DNA of 64,000 nucleotides from an uncultured Lachnospiraceae bacterium (lineage in GTDB: Bacteria > Bacillota > Clostridia > Lachnospirales > Lachnospiraceae), in assembly GCA_949743325.1 (NCBI GenBank), contig CATJTQ010000086.1:1-64000 (forward strand). Reading direction: 5' to 3'. The notes under the pieces are model-generated. The model made no database searches, was not told where the DNA came from, and saw nothing but the letters and a program-made list of their open reading frames with translations. This document shows, one piece after another, positions 8,303 through 16,952 of this stretch. The stretch's first letter is position 1. The number at the start of each line of letters is the position of its first letter. A program made the position numbers and the translations under genes.

Positions 8303-9841
8303 TTAATACAAATATTTATCAGCTATATCCCGCAATCTTTCAGGATTGTTCTCATACCAGTCATTAAATGTTGTATTATCCTCTGAAACCGCCTTGCCAA
8401 GAGCGACGAAAAAATCAGGTATCTCCCGTTGAAGCATCATACCCCACTGCTCGCCAAACCTTTCATTTCCTTCAGCATCAGAACCATTAACATGAAATGT
8501 AAAGGCAGGCTCAACAACATCATTTACTCTTTTTACACCGCCATGAAAACCAAGCTTACCTATCTGATGTGTACCGCATGATGATGTGCATCCTGAAATA
8601 TGAATTTGCGGAAGAACACCGTCTGCAAAATTGTATTGCTTAACTTTCTCAACAATACTATTTAATAAGCCTTGAGAATCTCTAAGTCCTATCTGACAAA
8701 CAACGGAACCCACACAAGAGACCGAAGTCTCAAAAATATTAGCAGCGCCGTCGTCTGTAACTGACAGTACTCTTTTCGCCTCATCTCCGGTCAGATTTAC
8801 AATATAAAGGCTCTCGTCAGGTGAAATTCTGCATTCTGCATCTGGCATATCTGCAATAACATTATAAATTTCCTTAAACTTACTTACAGCAGGCATACCT
8901 CCGATTGGATGATACACCACCGCATAGAGACCATCCTGCTTTTGTCTAATAACACGTACATCATCGGCTGTAGTACCATTTCCAGATTTATTGTTATCAC
9001 TGTTCTCTATATCAAGTTTCAGTTCTTCAGAAACTTTAAGTTTTTCAACTTTAGAAATATATATTTCTTTCAAGCCTTCTTCACCTAATGTCTCCTGCAT
9101 ATATCTTGTTCTTGCTTTTCCACGATTCTCATAGTTTCCATTTTCAACAAATGTCTCAATCATAGCCTTCACATAATATAATACATCCATCGGCTCAATA
9201 TTTTCAGCCGCTTTTACGCCCATTCGCGGATTATTACCTAAACCCCCAGCAATGTATACGTCAAATTTCCCAGAGCAATTTGCAGCAAAACCCAAATCAC
9301 GAAACGTTGCATGAGTTATATTAGACGGTGAATTTGAAAACCCTACTTTTAGCTTTCTAGGCATCTTAACCGTTTTAATAAATCCAAGCAAAAAACGGGA
9401 CACCGCCTTTGCATAAGGCGTTACATCAAAATACTCTCCCTCTTCCATACCTGACAAAGGTGAACACATAACGTTTCTTGGAAAATCGCCGCCTCCGCCT
9501 CTTGTAATTATTCCAACATCTATTGCTGATTCCATAATTTCACATACAGCTTCCTTATTTAAATCATGAAACTGAACTGTCTGACACGTAGTAAAATGCG
9601 CCTTCTTTATATTATACTTATCAATTGAATCTGCAATAAACTTTAACATTTGTTTAGTCATAACACCAGCCGGCATACGAAGTCTGAGCATACTTGCCTC
9701 TCCGCCTTTTTGAGCATAACTTCCGAACCCACCGGAAAATCCCTTATAATCCTTTACACTCAGCTCTTTTGCATAAAATTTCTCTGTCATATTACGAAAC
9801 TCTTGAATATCTTCACGAAATTCATTGATAAACTTATCCAT
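8303..9841 (-). CDS. siroheme/[4Fe-4S] nitrite or sulfite reductase family protein
   Basis: 512 residues. The sequence has duplicated ferredoxin-like half domains (MLRLRMPAGVMT; GLYAVVYHPIGGMP) and the siroheme-binding segments TTCQTVQFHDLN and TRGGGGDFPRNV. The cluster ligands are split as CVGSVVC (C-x5-C, near residue 375) and GCTSSCG (C-x3-C, near 415), the classical pattern. The family reduces sulfite to sulfide or nitrite to ammonium with six electrons from ferredoxin. With cysK 5 kb away an assimilatory sulfite role is plausible, but substrate cannot be told from sequence. It is the first gene of the redox cluster. Confidence 0.88.
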   Translation of the reverse strand: MDKFINEFREDIQEFRNMTEKFYAKELSVKDYKGFSGGFGSYAQKGGEASMLRLRMPAGVMTKQMLKFIADSIDKYNIKKAHFTTCQTVQFHDLNKEAVCEIMESAIDVGIITRGGGGDFPRNVMCSPLSGMEEGEYFDVTPYAKAVSRFLLGFIKTVKMPRKLKVGFSNSPSNITHATFRDLGFAANCSGKFDVYIAGGLGNNPRMGVKAAENIEPMDVLYYVKAMIETFVENGNYENRGKARTRYMQETLGEEGLKEIYISKVEKLKVSEELKLDIENSDNNKSGNGTTADDVRVIRQKQDGLYAVVYHPIGGMPAVSKFKEIYNVIADMPDAECRISPDESLYIVNLTGDEAKRVLSVTDDGAANIFETSVSCVGSVVCQIGLRDSQGLLNSIVEKVKQYNFADGVLPQIHISGCTSSCGTHQIGKLGFHGGVKRVNDVVEPAFTFHVNGSDAEGNERFGEQWGMMLQREIPDFFVALGKAVSEDNTTFNDWYENNPERLRDIADKYLY

Positions 9842-9981
9842 AAACTAAACCCTCCATATTTAACAGATATATAATAAATAACAGCATATAAATAATATAA
9901 TTTTCATACACAAATGTATAGCTTTAAATAATGGAATTTAAAAATTGACAGATTTCAAATAATATTTAGAAAATATTATTA

Positions 9982-10776
9982 TCACCCCAGCAACATTCTA
10001 TCATTATCAAACTGCTTTTGTTTCTTTTCAGAATATTTTTTTAGAAGATCATCAACTGTCATCTTCTCCCTCTCCTCTTTTGATATGTCCAGTATTATCT
10101 CACCTGAATCAAGCATAATTGTACGGTTTCCAGTAATCATAGCGGACGACATATTATGTGTAATCATAAGCGTTGTTAAATTATTATCTCTAACAATTTT
10201 TTCTGTTATATTCATAACTTTTTCAGCAGTAGCCGGGTCAAGCGCCGCCGTATGCTCGTCAAGAAGAAGAAGTTTTGGCAAGACGATAGTACTCATAAGA
10301 AGTGTTACTACCTGTCTTTGACCTCCCGACAGCAGCCCCATCTTTGTCTGCATCCTATCCTCAAGACCCATATCAAAACTTGCCAGCCGTTCTCTAAATA
10401 ACTGCCGCTCTTTTTTTCCAACCGCCGGACCAAAATACTTATGATGTCCTCTTGAATATGACAAGGCAAGATTTTCTTCAATTGTAAGATTAGGCGCTGT
10501 TCCCTTCATAGGGTCCTGAAAAAGACGACCTATTGATCTTGCACGCCTATGCTCAGACATAAAAGTCATATCCCTTCCGTCCAATATAATCCTGCCCTCA
10601 TCCAAAATAAAATTACCGCACACAGCGTTAAACAACGTTGACTTACCAGCGCCATTGGAACCTAGAATAGTAACAAAATCACCCTTTGCAAGAGTTAAAT
10701 TTATCTTATTAAGAGCTGTGTGAGCATTAGGAGTACCCTTTGCAAAAACTTTCGAAGCATTTTCAATCTTAAGCAT
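9982..10776 (-). CDS. ABC transporter ATP-binding protein (COG1101 type)
   Basis: 264 residues. Walker A GSNGAGKST is near residue 39, Q-loop LFQDP near 85, signature LSGGQRQ near 148, Walker B LLLLDEHTAALD near 170 and the H-loop MITHNM near 200. The unusual DEHTAALD (not DEPT) is typical of ATPases paired with COG2984 substrate-binding proteins and COG4120 permeases, which include streptococcal TrpXYZ. It overlaps the permease gene by eight bases and closes the operon. The cargo may be an aromatic amino acid or another small organic molecule; I cannot tell which. Confidence 0.9.
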   Translation of the reverse strand: MLKIENASKVFAKGTPNAHTALNKINLTLAKGDFVTILGSNGAGKSTLFNAVCGNFILDEGRIILDGRDMTFMSEHRRARSIGRLFQDPMKGTAPNLTIEENLALSYSRGHHKYFGPAVGKKERQLFRERLASFDMGLEDRMQTKMGLLSGGQRQVVTLLMSTIVLPKLLLLDEHTAALDPATAEKVMNITEKIVRDNNLTTLMITHNMSSAMITGNRTIMLDSGEIILDISKEEREKMTVDDLLKKYSEKKQKQFDNDRMLLG

Positions 10777-11686
10777 TTTTGCTGCCTCCCTTCATTGAGC
10801 TCTGCCTGATACTCAATACTTTAAGCGCTGACTTTATCGCCGGAACAGCCAAGGCAACCGCAACAATTACTGCCGATACAAATTTTAACATATATGCAGG
10901 AAACCATTCTGATTTAATAGCAATCGCTATTATGTAACGGTAAACAATAGAACCCACAAAACAGGAAATAAACCCTAAGACAACAGAACGTCTTCCAAAA
11001 AATAATTCTCCGATAATTACAGATGCAAGACCAACAACTAATATTCCAACGCCGGAATTTATATCTGCAAAACTCTGATACTGAGTAATAAGTCCGCCGC
11101 ATAGAGCAATCAAAGCATTACTTATTCCAAGCGCTGTTATTTTCATTCCATCAACATTTATCGATGATGCACTAACCATCTCGGCATTATCTCCAGTAGC
11201 GCGAATTGCAAGTCCCAGATGAGACTTAAAAAAAACAAATAAAATAACAACAGTAATAACTGCAACTGCAATTGCCACAATTATTCTAACTATTTCCTTA
11301 TCCACACTTGAAAGCATACCCTCAAATACAGAAAAAACAGTATCGCTGCCAAGTAATGTAAGATTAGAACTGCCGCCCATAACTAATAAATTAATTGAAT
11401 ATAGTCCGCTCATAGTCAGTATACCCGCAACAACAGGATGAATCTTACACTTAGTCTGTAAGAAACCTGTAATAATTCCTGCGGCCGCACCTGCTGCCAC
11501 AGCCAGCAAAATACCTAAGAATGGATGTCCCTTGCTGGCAATAAGAGCCGATATAACAAGCCCGAAGGTAAAACTACCTTCGGTTGTTAAATCTGGTATA
11601 TTTAATATTCTAAAGCTAATATAGATGCCAAGCACCATTATTCCGTACAATAATCCCAATTGAAGGGAACCTAATAAAAGTGTCAT
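10769..11686 (-). CDS. ABC transporter permease (COG4120 type)
   Basis: 305 residues with about eight hydrophobic segments and the LDTTEGSF-like start of this family (ILNIPDLTTEGSFTFG near residue 30). It resembles branched-chain-amino-acid-type permeases: AGAAAGIITGFLQTK is the EAA-like cytoplasmic loop and TGDNAEMVSASSINVDGMKITALGISNAL is the second conserved loop. One gene presumably forms the homodimeric channel. It starts two bases after the substrate-binding protein gene ends and overlaps the ATPase gene by eight bases, so the operon is tightly coupled. Confidence 0.9.
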   Translation of the reverse strand: MTLLLGSLQLGLLYGIMVLGIYISFRILNIPDLTTEGSFTFGLVISALIASKGHPFLGILLAVAAGAAAGIITGFLQTKCKIHPVVAGILTMSGLYSINLLVMGGSSNLTLLGSDTVFSVFEGMLSSVDKEIVRIIVAIAVAVITVVILFVFFKSHLGLAIRATGDNAEMVSASSINVDGMKITALGISNALIALCGGLITQYQSFADINSGVGILVVGLASVIIGELFFGRRSVVLGFISCFVGSIVYRYIIAIAIKSEWFPAYMLKFVSAVIVAVALAVPAIKSALKVLSIRQSSMKGGSKNA

Positions 11687-11687
11687 T

Positions 11688-12689
11688 TTAATCTTCCTCT
11701 ACAAATACTGCTGATTCTTTTATACTATCTTCCAATTCAATTTCAAGAGCATCTAAAGTTTTCTTATTGATAACCGTATTCGACGCTGGAACAACTATTG
11801 ATGGAATATCTTTTACATTTTTACCTTCAAAAATTTCAACTGCCATATCCGCACTCTGTGCACCAATTTCTTTATCACTGATAGCAATTGTAGCAAACGC
11901 TCCTGAATCAACCATTGTAGCGCTGCTTCCATACACAGGAATCTTAGATTTTCTGGCAACTTCTGTTACAAGTGACATTGAGGACTGAATCACACTGTCA
12001 TTTGGGATAAATATTGCGTCAACATCGCCGACGAGAGCCTGAACTGCCTGCTGTACTTCTGCTGAATTAGTTACAACCGACTCCTTATATTTAATATTAT
12101 TTTTATCACAATACTCTTTAGCATTTTCTATAGTAGTAACAGAATTAACTTCGCTTGTACAATATAAAAAGCCATATTTTTCTACATCTGGCGTTAGCTT
12201 TTCTGCAAATTCAAAAATTTCATTTATCGGAATTGCATTAGATGTACCTGTCGCATTTTTATCAGGTTTATCCATATCTGATAGAACACCTGCCTCAACA
12301 GGTGCAGACACTGAAACAAAAACAACCGGCGTGTCTGTACCCAAATTAACCATCGCCTGTGTAGGCGGCGTAGCGATTGTACACACTAAATCAAAAGTAC
12401 CATCTGCCATAGATTGTGCTATAGTCTGCAAGTTAGTTGCATCCCCCTGTGCACATTTATAGACAAATTCAACTTTATCTTCTCCATATCCTTTCTTCTC
12501 CAGCTCTTCAATAAAGCCCTCTCTCATATCATTAAACGCACCATTCTCAATCATCTGAATAATGCCCACCTTAAGCTTACCATCAGATTTTTTATCAGAA
12601 GCTTTACCGTCGCTTCCGCATCCTGCAAATATAACAAGCGACATTATCCCTAATAAAAATAAACCTATAGTTTTTTTTGCATTTTTCAT
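11688..12689 (-). CDS. ABC transporter substrate-binding lipoprotein (COG2984 type)
   Basis: About 333 residues from the ATG at 12689 (MKNAKKTIG). AGAGGAA is placed upstream, and the signal peptide ends in the lipobox IFAGC. The mature domain is a periplasmic-binding fold: LKVGIIQMIENGAFNDMREGF, FDLVCTIATPPTQAM, DTPVVFVSVSAP and AIFIPNDSVIQSS are the two-lobe hallmarks of the TrpX/COG2984 family. The same frame runs upstream through the MITE-like element (12728-12886) without a stop, but that extension is element sequence and has no start site. The only upstream space is that element, so its promoter is unclear. Confidence 0.9.
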   Translation of the reverse strand: MKNAKKTIGLFLLGIMSLVIFAGCGSDGKASDKKSDGKLKVGIIQMIENGAFNDMREGFIEELEKKGYGEDKVEFVYKCAQGDATNLQTIAQSMADGTFDLVCTIATPPTQAMVNLGTDTPVVFVSVSAPVEAGVLSDMDKPDKNATGTSNAIPINEIFEFAEKLTPDVEKYGFLYCTSEVNSVTTIENAKEYCDKNNIKYKESVVTNSAEVQQAVQALVGDVDAIFIPNDSVIQSSMSLVTEVARKSKIPVYGSSATMVDSGAFATIAISDKEIGAQSADMAVEIFEGKNVKDIPSIVVPASNTVINKKTLDALEIELEDSIKESAVFVEED

Positions 12690-12727
12690 TATCCATTCCT
12701 CTTCTTTCATAATTTTATTGCCACAAG

Positions 12728-12886
12728 GAGCTGTCGCATTAAACTGAATAGGTGGAAAAAGTCCCTGCGGGGGACAATCAGACATAATATGTGGTGTTGC
12801 AAGCAAGCTTGCAAACACACATACTTGTGTCTGGTTGGCGCGAAGCGCTCTTTTTCCACCGTAGAACTGTTTAGTGCGACAGCCTC
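12728..12886. mobile_element. MITE-like element, ~159 bp with ~35-bp imperfect terminal inverted repeats
   Basis: The left end GAGCTGTCGCATTAAACTG continues to GGTGGAAAAAG (12728-12761). It pairs with the right end (12850-12886), whose reverse complement begins GAGGCTGTCGCACTAAACAG and runs to GGTGGAAAAAG. The interior is full of small hairpins: GTCCC/GGGAC (12761-12775), GCAAG/CTTGC, ACAC/GTGT and GCGC/GCGC. No transposase is encoded and no clear target-site duplication is visible. The right repeat supplies the last codons and stop of the dehydrogenase gene, and the element fills the space before the ABC operon. It could also fold as one long RNA hairpin and act as a terminator. Confidence 0.75.
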
Positions 12887-13962
12887 TTATAATTTTGTAA
12901 TTTTTCAAATGCGCTGTACAGCATCTCTTTAGTTATTCTATATGGATTATGCTCAATATCTTTCATTGACACTGTTTTTTCAATTACATCCTCAAGATCT
13001 TCTCTTGTAATCTCCACATCCTCAATACATATCGGCAGACCCACACTTTTATTAAATTCATATAACTTCTCAAAAGTATCCATATCTTTATCGCATAAGA
13101 GTAGAAGCAATACGCCAAACGCAACAAGTTCTCCGTGCAGATGCCCTTCCTCAATATGCGGAAATGAAGTCAACGCATAATAAACAGCATGTGCAAGCCC
13201 CGTATTATAATCGATTATATGATCCTGCGTAACAAGGATTGATACTATAGCTGTAGTGACAATAATTGCCAGTACTGCCTGCTCAAACTCATATGAAACC
13301 ACTCCTGCACATTGATCATCTAATGCCTTTTTTCCAAATGTAAGCAGCGGCTCATAACACATTTTACTCATGCCTACACCCAAGGCGACGTAGTGCACAA
13401 GATTATCACCCCTTGCTGATACAGTACTCTCAAAATATTTTGCATAAGTATCTCCAATTCCTGCCCACATATATTTTTTAGGAGTATTTATAATTACAGA
13501 TGTCTGAATAAACGCATGAACTGGAGGCTTGGGAAAGAAAAATGGTTCCTTAAAACTACCGTCTTCATTATACATAATTGATACGCTCGTGCATGCAGAG
13601 CAGTTTGAGGCAATAGTCGGTATTGTAAATACAGGTTTATTTACCTTAACAGCCAGACATTTGGATGTATCCGTAGCCTTTCCTCCTCCAACTGCAAAAA
13701 TCATATCAGCCGATTTTACTGAAGCATTTTTCATTAGTATCTCAACGTTTTCATAAGAAGATTCTCCGCCAAACCAAACAAAATCAATTATTTCCAATTG
13801 TGAGCCGGAAACTGCCTTTAACAGCAGCTCCTTTACAGACGCTATAGCCCGCTTTCCTCCGACAGCAACTATCCTTTTGCCAAAAGGAGCACATATTTCA
13901 GGAATATTGTTATATACATCATTTCCTATTGAATAACTTGGCAGATAAATACTATACCCCAT
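12871..13962 (-). CDS. iron-containing (GldA-type) alcohol/glycerol dehydrogenase family protein
   Basis: 363 residues. The NAD-binding part shows AVGGGKATDTSK and TIPTIASNCSACTSVSIMY. The metal ligands are Asp in AGIGDTYAKYFE, His in TGLAHAVYYAL and His in EEGHLHGELVAFG, matching glycerol dehydrogenases of the Fe-ADH superfamily. The substrate is uncertain: glycerol, a hydroxyketone or a short aldehyde. The final residues RLSH and the TAA are encoded by the terminal repeat of the adjacent MITE-like element, so the C-terminus has probably been replaced by a few element-derived residues; overall length is still normal for the family. Confidence 0.88.
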   Translation of the reverse strand: MGYSIYLPSYSIGNDVYNNIPEICAPFGKRIVAVGGKRAIASVKELLLKAVSGSQLEIIDFVWFGGESSYENVEILMKNASVKSADMIFAVGGGKATDTSKCLAVKVNKPVFTIPTIASNCSACTSVSIMYNEDGSFKEPFFFPKPPVHAFIQTSVIINTPKKYMWAGIGDTYAKYFESTVSARGDNLVHYVALGVGMSKMCYEPLLTFGKKALDDQCAGVVSYEFEQAVLAIIVTTAIVSILVTQDHIIDYNTGLAHAVYYALTSFPHIEEGHLHGELVAFGVLLLLLCDKDMDTFEKLYEFNKSVGLPICIEDVEITREDLEDVIEKTVSMKDIEHNPYRITKEMLYSAFEKLQNYKRLSH

Positions 13963-14030
13963 AATGGATATCCTCCTTAAAGTTAAAGCTTATATTCAAA
14001 AACTGCTTTTCTATTTACTCTTAAAACCAT

Positions 14031-14089
14031 AGCCGCCAGAGCGGCTTTTATGCGGGGACCTATACTCCCGCTGAAAATATCAAGTCCCC
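14031..14089 (-). terminator. two tandem hairpins after cysK
   Basis: In transcript order (minus strand) a GGGGAC/GTCCCC stem (14054-14089) with a 24-nt loop comes first. An AGCCGC/GCGGCT stem (14031-14046) with a 4-nt loop follows and then ATGGTTTTAA. The second looks like an intrinsic terminator for cysK; the first could be an RNA stabiliser or part of a repeat. Confidence 0.6.
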
Positions 14090-14141
14090 ACTAGCTACTT
14101 ATATATCTATAACCCAAAATCAGAGAAATTACTTGATAAGA

Positions 14142-15077
14142 TTAAATCCAATCTCCAAACAGCGGCGTTGAGAAATACCTTTCAGCCGTGTCTGGAAGCA
14201 CTGTGACAACTGTTTTGCCCGCCCCTAGTTTTTTGGCTAAAGCTAGGGCAGCCGCAACATTAGTGCCGCTTGATATACCGCACATTATTCCCTCTTTTCT
14301 CGCTAGATCTTTTGCAGTGCGTATTGCATCCTCATCAGTTACTATGTATATATCTTCATAAATCTTCTGATTTAATACGGTCGGAATAACACCATCGCCA
14401 ATTCCCATCTGCAGATGAGTACCAATAGAACCTCCTGAAAGGATTGCCGCCCGCTCTGGCTCAACTGCCCAAATTTCAATATCAGGATTTTTCTCTTTCA
14501 GCACTTCGCCAATTCCAGTAATTGTTCCTCCTGTTCCAATTCCTGAACAGAAACCATGAATCTCACCATTCACCTGCCGTAATATCTCAACTCCAGTAGT
14601 ATCTCTGTGAACTTGTGGATTTGCAGGATTCTCAAACTGCTGCGGAACAAAAACCCGAGGATCGTCCGCCGCCATTTTAAGCGCGGTCTTTAGACAATCA
14701 TCAATACATTTGCCAATATTTCCATGGTCATGAATCAAAATAACTTCCGCTCCATAATGAGCAATAATTTTTCGTCTCTCCTCACTGACAGAATCAGGCA
14801 TAATTATGCGAACTCTATAACCTTTAACCGCTCCTACCAACGCAAGCCCAATACCCTGATTTCCACTTGTAGGTTCTACAATAATAGTATCAGAATTGAT
14901 AATTCCAGCCTTTTCTGCTGCATTTATCATATTAAAAGCAGTTCTCGTCTTGATAGAACCCCCAACATTTAACCCTTCAAACTTGACAATAACCCTCGCC
15001 ATATCATCAGTAACCATTTTGCCCAATTCAATCATCGGGGTATTTCCCATGGCTTCTAGAACATTATTATAAACCAT
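14142..15077 (-). CDS. cysK: cysteine synthase (O-acetylserine sulfhydrylase)
   Basis: 311 residues. The PLP lysine lies in VGGSIKTRTAF near residue 43. The other hallmarks are EPTSGNQGIGLA (substrate loop), the PLP-phosphate loop GIGTGGTITG and GISSGTN. It makes cysteine from O-acetylserine and sulfide in the cytoplasm. The usual NPGGSxKDR is NVGGSIKTR here, a mild deviation. The sulfide could come from the siroheme reductase 5 kb away. The gene has its own near-consensus promoter (15126-15154), a GGAGG site and two hairpins downstream, so it is probably monocistronic. Confidence 0.95.
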   Translation of the reverse strand: MVYNNVLEAMGNTPMIELGKMVTDDMARVIVKFEGLNVGGSIKTRTAFNMINAAEKAGIINSDTIIVEPTSGNQGIGLALVGAVKGYRVRIIMPDSVSEERRKIIAHYGAEVILIHDHGNIGKCIDDCLKTALKMAADDPRVFVPQQFENPANPQVHRDTTGVEILRQVNGEIHGFCSGIGTGGTITGIGEVLKEKNPDIEIWAVEPERAAILSGGSIGTHLQMGIGDGVIPTVLNQKIYEDIYIVTDEDAIRTAKDLARKEGIMCGISSGTNVAAALALAKKLGAGKTVVTVLPDTAERYFSTPLFGDWI

Positions 15078-15097
15078 TTTTGCCTCCTACATTTTAA

Positions 15098-15112
15098 AAT
15101 GCCGCTGGCATT
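15098..15112. promoter_or_regulatory. palindrome in the cysK leader
   Basis: AATGCC-GCT-GGCATT is a perfect 6-bp inverted repeat between the cysK promoter and the ribosome binding site. It could be a repressor site just after the start of transcription or a small RNA hairpin. Confidence 0.4.
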
Positions 15113-15125
15113 AACATCACCCTAT

Positions 15126-15154
15126 ACTATAACATTTGTTAAAAATAATATCAA
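15126..15154 (-). promoter_or_regulatory. cysK promoter
   Basis: On the minus strand TTGATA, a 17-bp spacer and TATAGT form a near-consensus vegetative promoter about 50 bp upstream of the cysK start. Confidence 0.7.
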
Positions 15155-15273
15155 GTATTCTGTAAATATTACATACGCCATAAACACTGAAACAACCTAT
15201 ATTATCAATATATACAACAACTCATTCACTCTGTTCGTCGTCTAAAAATTCAAATACAACTATATACAAAATG

Positions 15274-15777
15274 TCACATTATAAACGCCTCTTTTATACT
15301 ATCATAATGTAGGAAAATACCTTGTTCGGCAAACTTTTTTATATCATCCAATTCAGCAAGCATAAATCCATCCGCCTCCTTATCCCTCAGTTTAATGTCT
15401 GTCTCTTCAAAATCACCGATAAAACGATATACATCAACAAAATAGTTATCTCCCTCACCCGGATTTTCTCTGTGATAAGTAAACATATATCCGCCTTCAA
15501 AACAGCTCACATCAAGCCCTGTCTCCTCTTTGACTTCTCTAAGAACCGCTTCTTTTGACGTTTCTCCGGCCATAGCTGCTCCGCCGGAAACTTCCCACCA
15601 GCCCGGAGCCCAAGGTTTTGTCATAACTCTCTTAGTAATTAAAAATCTGCCGTCTGTTGTCGCAACCACACCCAACACAGTCAAATGATACTCTCCATCT
15701 TCCAAAATCCAATCATTCTTTTTCATCTTACGCCCTGTAATCTGCTTATCTTTATCATAAATATCCCAGTATTCCAT
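15274..15777 (-). CDS. Nudix hydrolase
   Basis: 167 residues. The full Nudix box is present around residues 67-89 as GGAAMAGETSKEAVLREVKE followed by ETGLDV, which matches Gx5Ex7REUxEExGU. The N-terminal MEYWDIYDKDKQITGRKMKK is like the Nudix domain of isopentenyl-diphosphate-isomerase-like and YfcD-like hydrolases (DIYDKxxxxTG). It probably hydrolyses a nucleoside diphosphate linked to another group; the substrate is not known. It is transcribed away from the XRE regulator across 229 bp. Confidence 0.9.
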   Translation of the reverse strand: MEYWDIYDKDKQITGRKMKKNDWILEDGEYHLTVLGVVATTDGRFLITKRVMTKPWAPGWWEVSGGAAMAGETSKEAVLREVKEETGLDVSCFEGGYMFTYHRENPGEGDNYFVDVYRFIGDFEETDIKLRDKEADGFMLAELDDIKKFAEQGIFLHYDSIKEAFIM

Positions 15778-15920
15778 ATATTTTCTCCTCTCATTAACTT
15801 TCTAATTAGAATATTAAAAACCACAAAAAACATTTGTATAAATCAATTTCTGAAGCAAAATTAACCTTATGTAAATATACCATTAAATTAATATAGTTGT
15901 AAACACATTTATGCAGACAT

Positions 15921-15949
15921 TTGACTTTTGGTCATATTTATTGTATACT
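15921..15949 (+). promoter_or_regulatory. promoter of the XRE regulator
   Basis: TTGACT, a 17-bp spacer and TATACT lie about 60 bp upstream of the ATG at 16007. A GGGAGG site follows closer to the gene. Confidence 0.7.
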
Positions 15950-16006
15950 TTGTATATAACAGGCACTTGCAATACTTATATATTTTAAACGGGAGGAAAT
16001 ATAATA

Positions 16007-16333
16007 ATGAAGAAGGTTCAGGAAGATAACCTTGGAACAAAGGTTAAAGAATTACGAATTCAGATGAAACTTACACAAGCAGAAGTTGCAGAGGCATTAA
16101 ATGTAACTCCAGGGTACATAAGTAATGTTGAAAACAATAGAACTGCAATGTCTCTTCGAATGCTTACATATTATGCCAAGCTTATGAATATCACGCTTGA
16201 CTCATTAGTTGGATGTGTTGAGACGGAATATAAACAAGTAGCAATTAACAATGAATTAGCGAGTCTTATAGATCAATTATCAGACGAAGATAAATCTAAA
16301 CTTATTAAAACATTAAAAATCTGGGTAAAATAA
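16007..16333 (+). CDS. XRE-family helix-turn-helix regulator
   Basis: 108 residues. The N-terminal Cro/CI-type HTH (residues 8-65) reads LGTKVKELRIQMKLTQAEVA followed by EALNVTPGYISNVENNRTAM, with the conserved Gly and Glu-Asn pair. The C-terminal 40 residues are charged and helical and may be a dimerisation or sensing tail. It is divergent from the Nudix gene and ends at a perfect 12-bp-stem terminator shared with the next gene. Its targets are unknown; autoregulation through the Nudix/XRE intergenic region is possible. Confidence 0.88.
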   Translation: MKKVQEDNLGTKVKELRIQMKLTQAEVAEALNVTPGYISNVENNRTAMSLRMLTYYAKLMNITLDSLVGCVETEYKQVAINNELASLIDQLSDEDKSKLIKTLKIWVK

Positions 16334-16367
16334 ACTTTTCTTTTCTCTTTCAGTATAACTTAGTATT

Positions 16368-16403
16368 CGTAACTATTCAATTACAGAAATCTGAATAGTT
16401 ACG
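16368..16403. terminator. bidirectional terminator
   Basis: CGTAACTATTCA, a 12-nt loop and TGAATAGTTACG form a perfect 12-bp stem between the convergent XRE gene and the C_GCAxxG_C_C gene. T-rich sequence is short on either side, so efficiency is uncertain. Confidence 0.6.
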
Positions 16404-16410
16404 ATAATTA

Positions 16411-16818
16411 TTATTCTTCAAGCAATTTCTCAAGGAATTCTGAAGCGTCTCTAACACAATCAGGACATGAACGAAGCATTACTCCGGTGCCAACCCCTTT
16501 TAATTCCTTACACGTTACACTGCTGTTACGCTCCTTAAATTGTTCCATAACCTTTCTTGCAAGCTTTCCTGTAGCGCCTTTGCTGTTTGGTTGTTCAAGA
16601 TTACCAGTACTATTTTTTAAACCAAGCACAATACATGCTCCGGCAATAGCTCCACAAGTTCCTTCCATATTTCCCATTCCAACTCCCAGCGCTTCCGTCA
16701 ACCGAAACATTGTCTCTTCATCTATTCCTACCAAATCACAATAGTTACAAGCAACAGCCTGAGCACAATTATAACCTTTATTTTTCTTTTCAACAGCGCT
16801 CTCTACTCTTGTTTCCAT
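16411..16818 (-). CDS. C_GCAxxG_C_C family redox protein
   Basis: 135 residues. The family motif is visible in pieces: GYNCAQAVACNYC near residue 15, EGTCGAIAGACIVLG near 52, CKEL near 103 and CPDCVRDASEFL near 118. PF09719 proteins are small, Cys-rich and common in anaerobes; they are thought to be redox-active, possibly metal-binding, without an established reaction. It is monocistronic, with a GGAGG site upstream. A 130-bp gap separates it from rhaA. Confidence 0.85.
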   Translation of the reverse strand: METRVESAVEKKNKGYNCAQAVACNYCDLVGIDEETMFRLTEALGVGMGNMEGTCGAIAGACIVLGLKNSTGNLEQPNSKGATGKLARKVMEQFKERNSSVTCKELKGVGTGVMLRSCPDCVRDASEFLEKLLEE

Positions 16819-16952
16819 AGCATTATTACCTCCTATTAAGTTAAATTAAGGCACATCTGTCCCCAAATGTGCCTTTAATTTTTTCAATCAAATCAGCAAA
16901 TATATCTGCTCCTAAAAAGTCTGTATTTAAAACATATGTAAATATATGTTAT

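Noticed and set aside
9842..9981. T-box or SAM riboswitch near the ABC or cysK genes
   Set aside because: No T-box AGGGTGG-like core or SAM aptamer was seen upstream of either operon.
12690..12908. N-terminal extension of the substrate-binding protein through the MITE-like element (frame open up to 12908)
   Set aside because: The extension is element sequence, lacks a ribosome binding site, and hides a normal lipoprotein signal peptide that begins at 12689.
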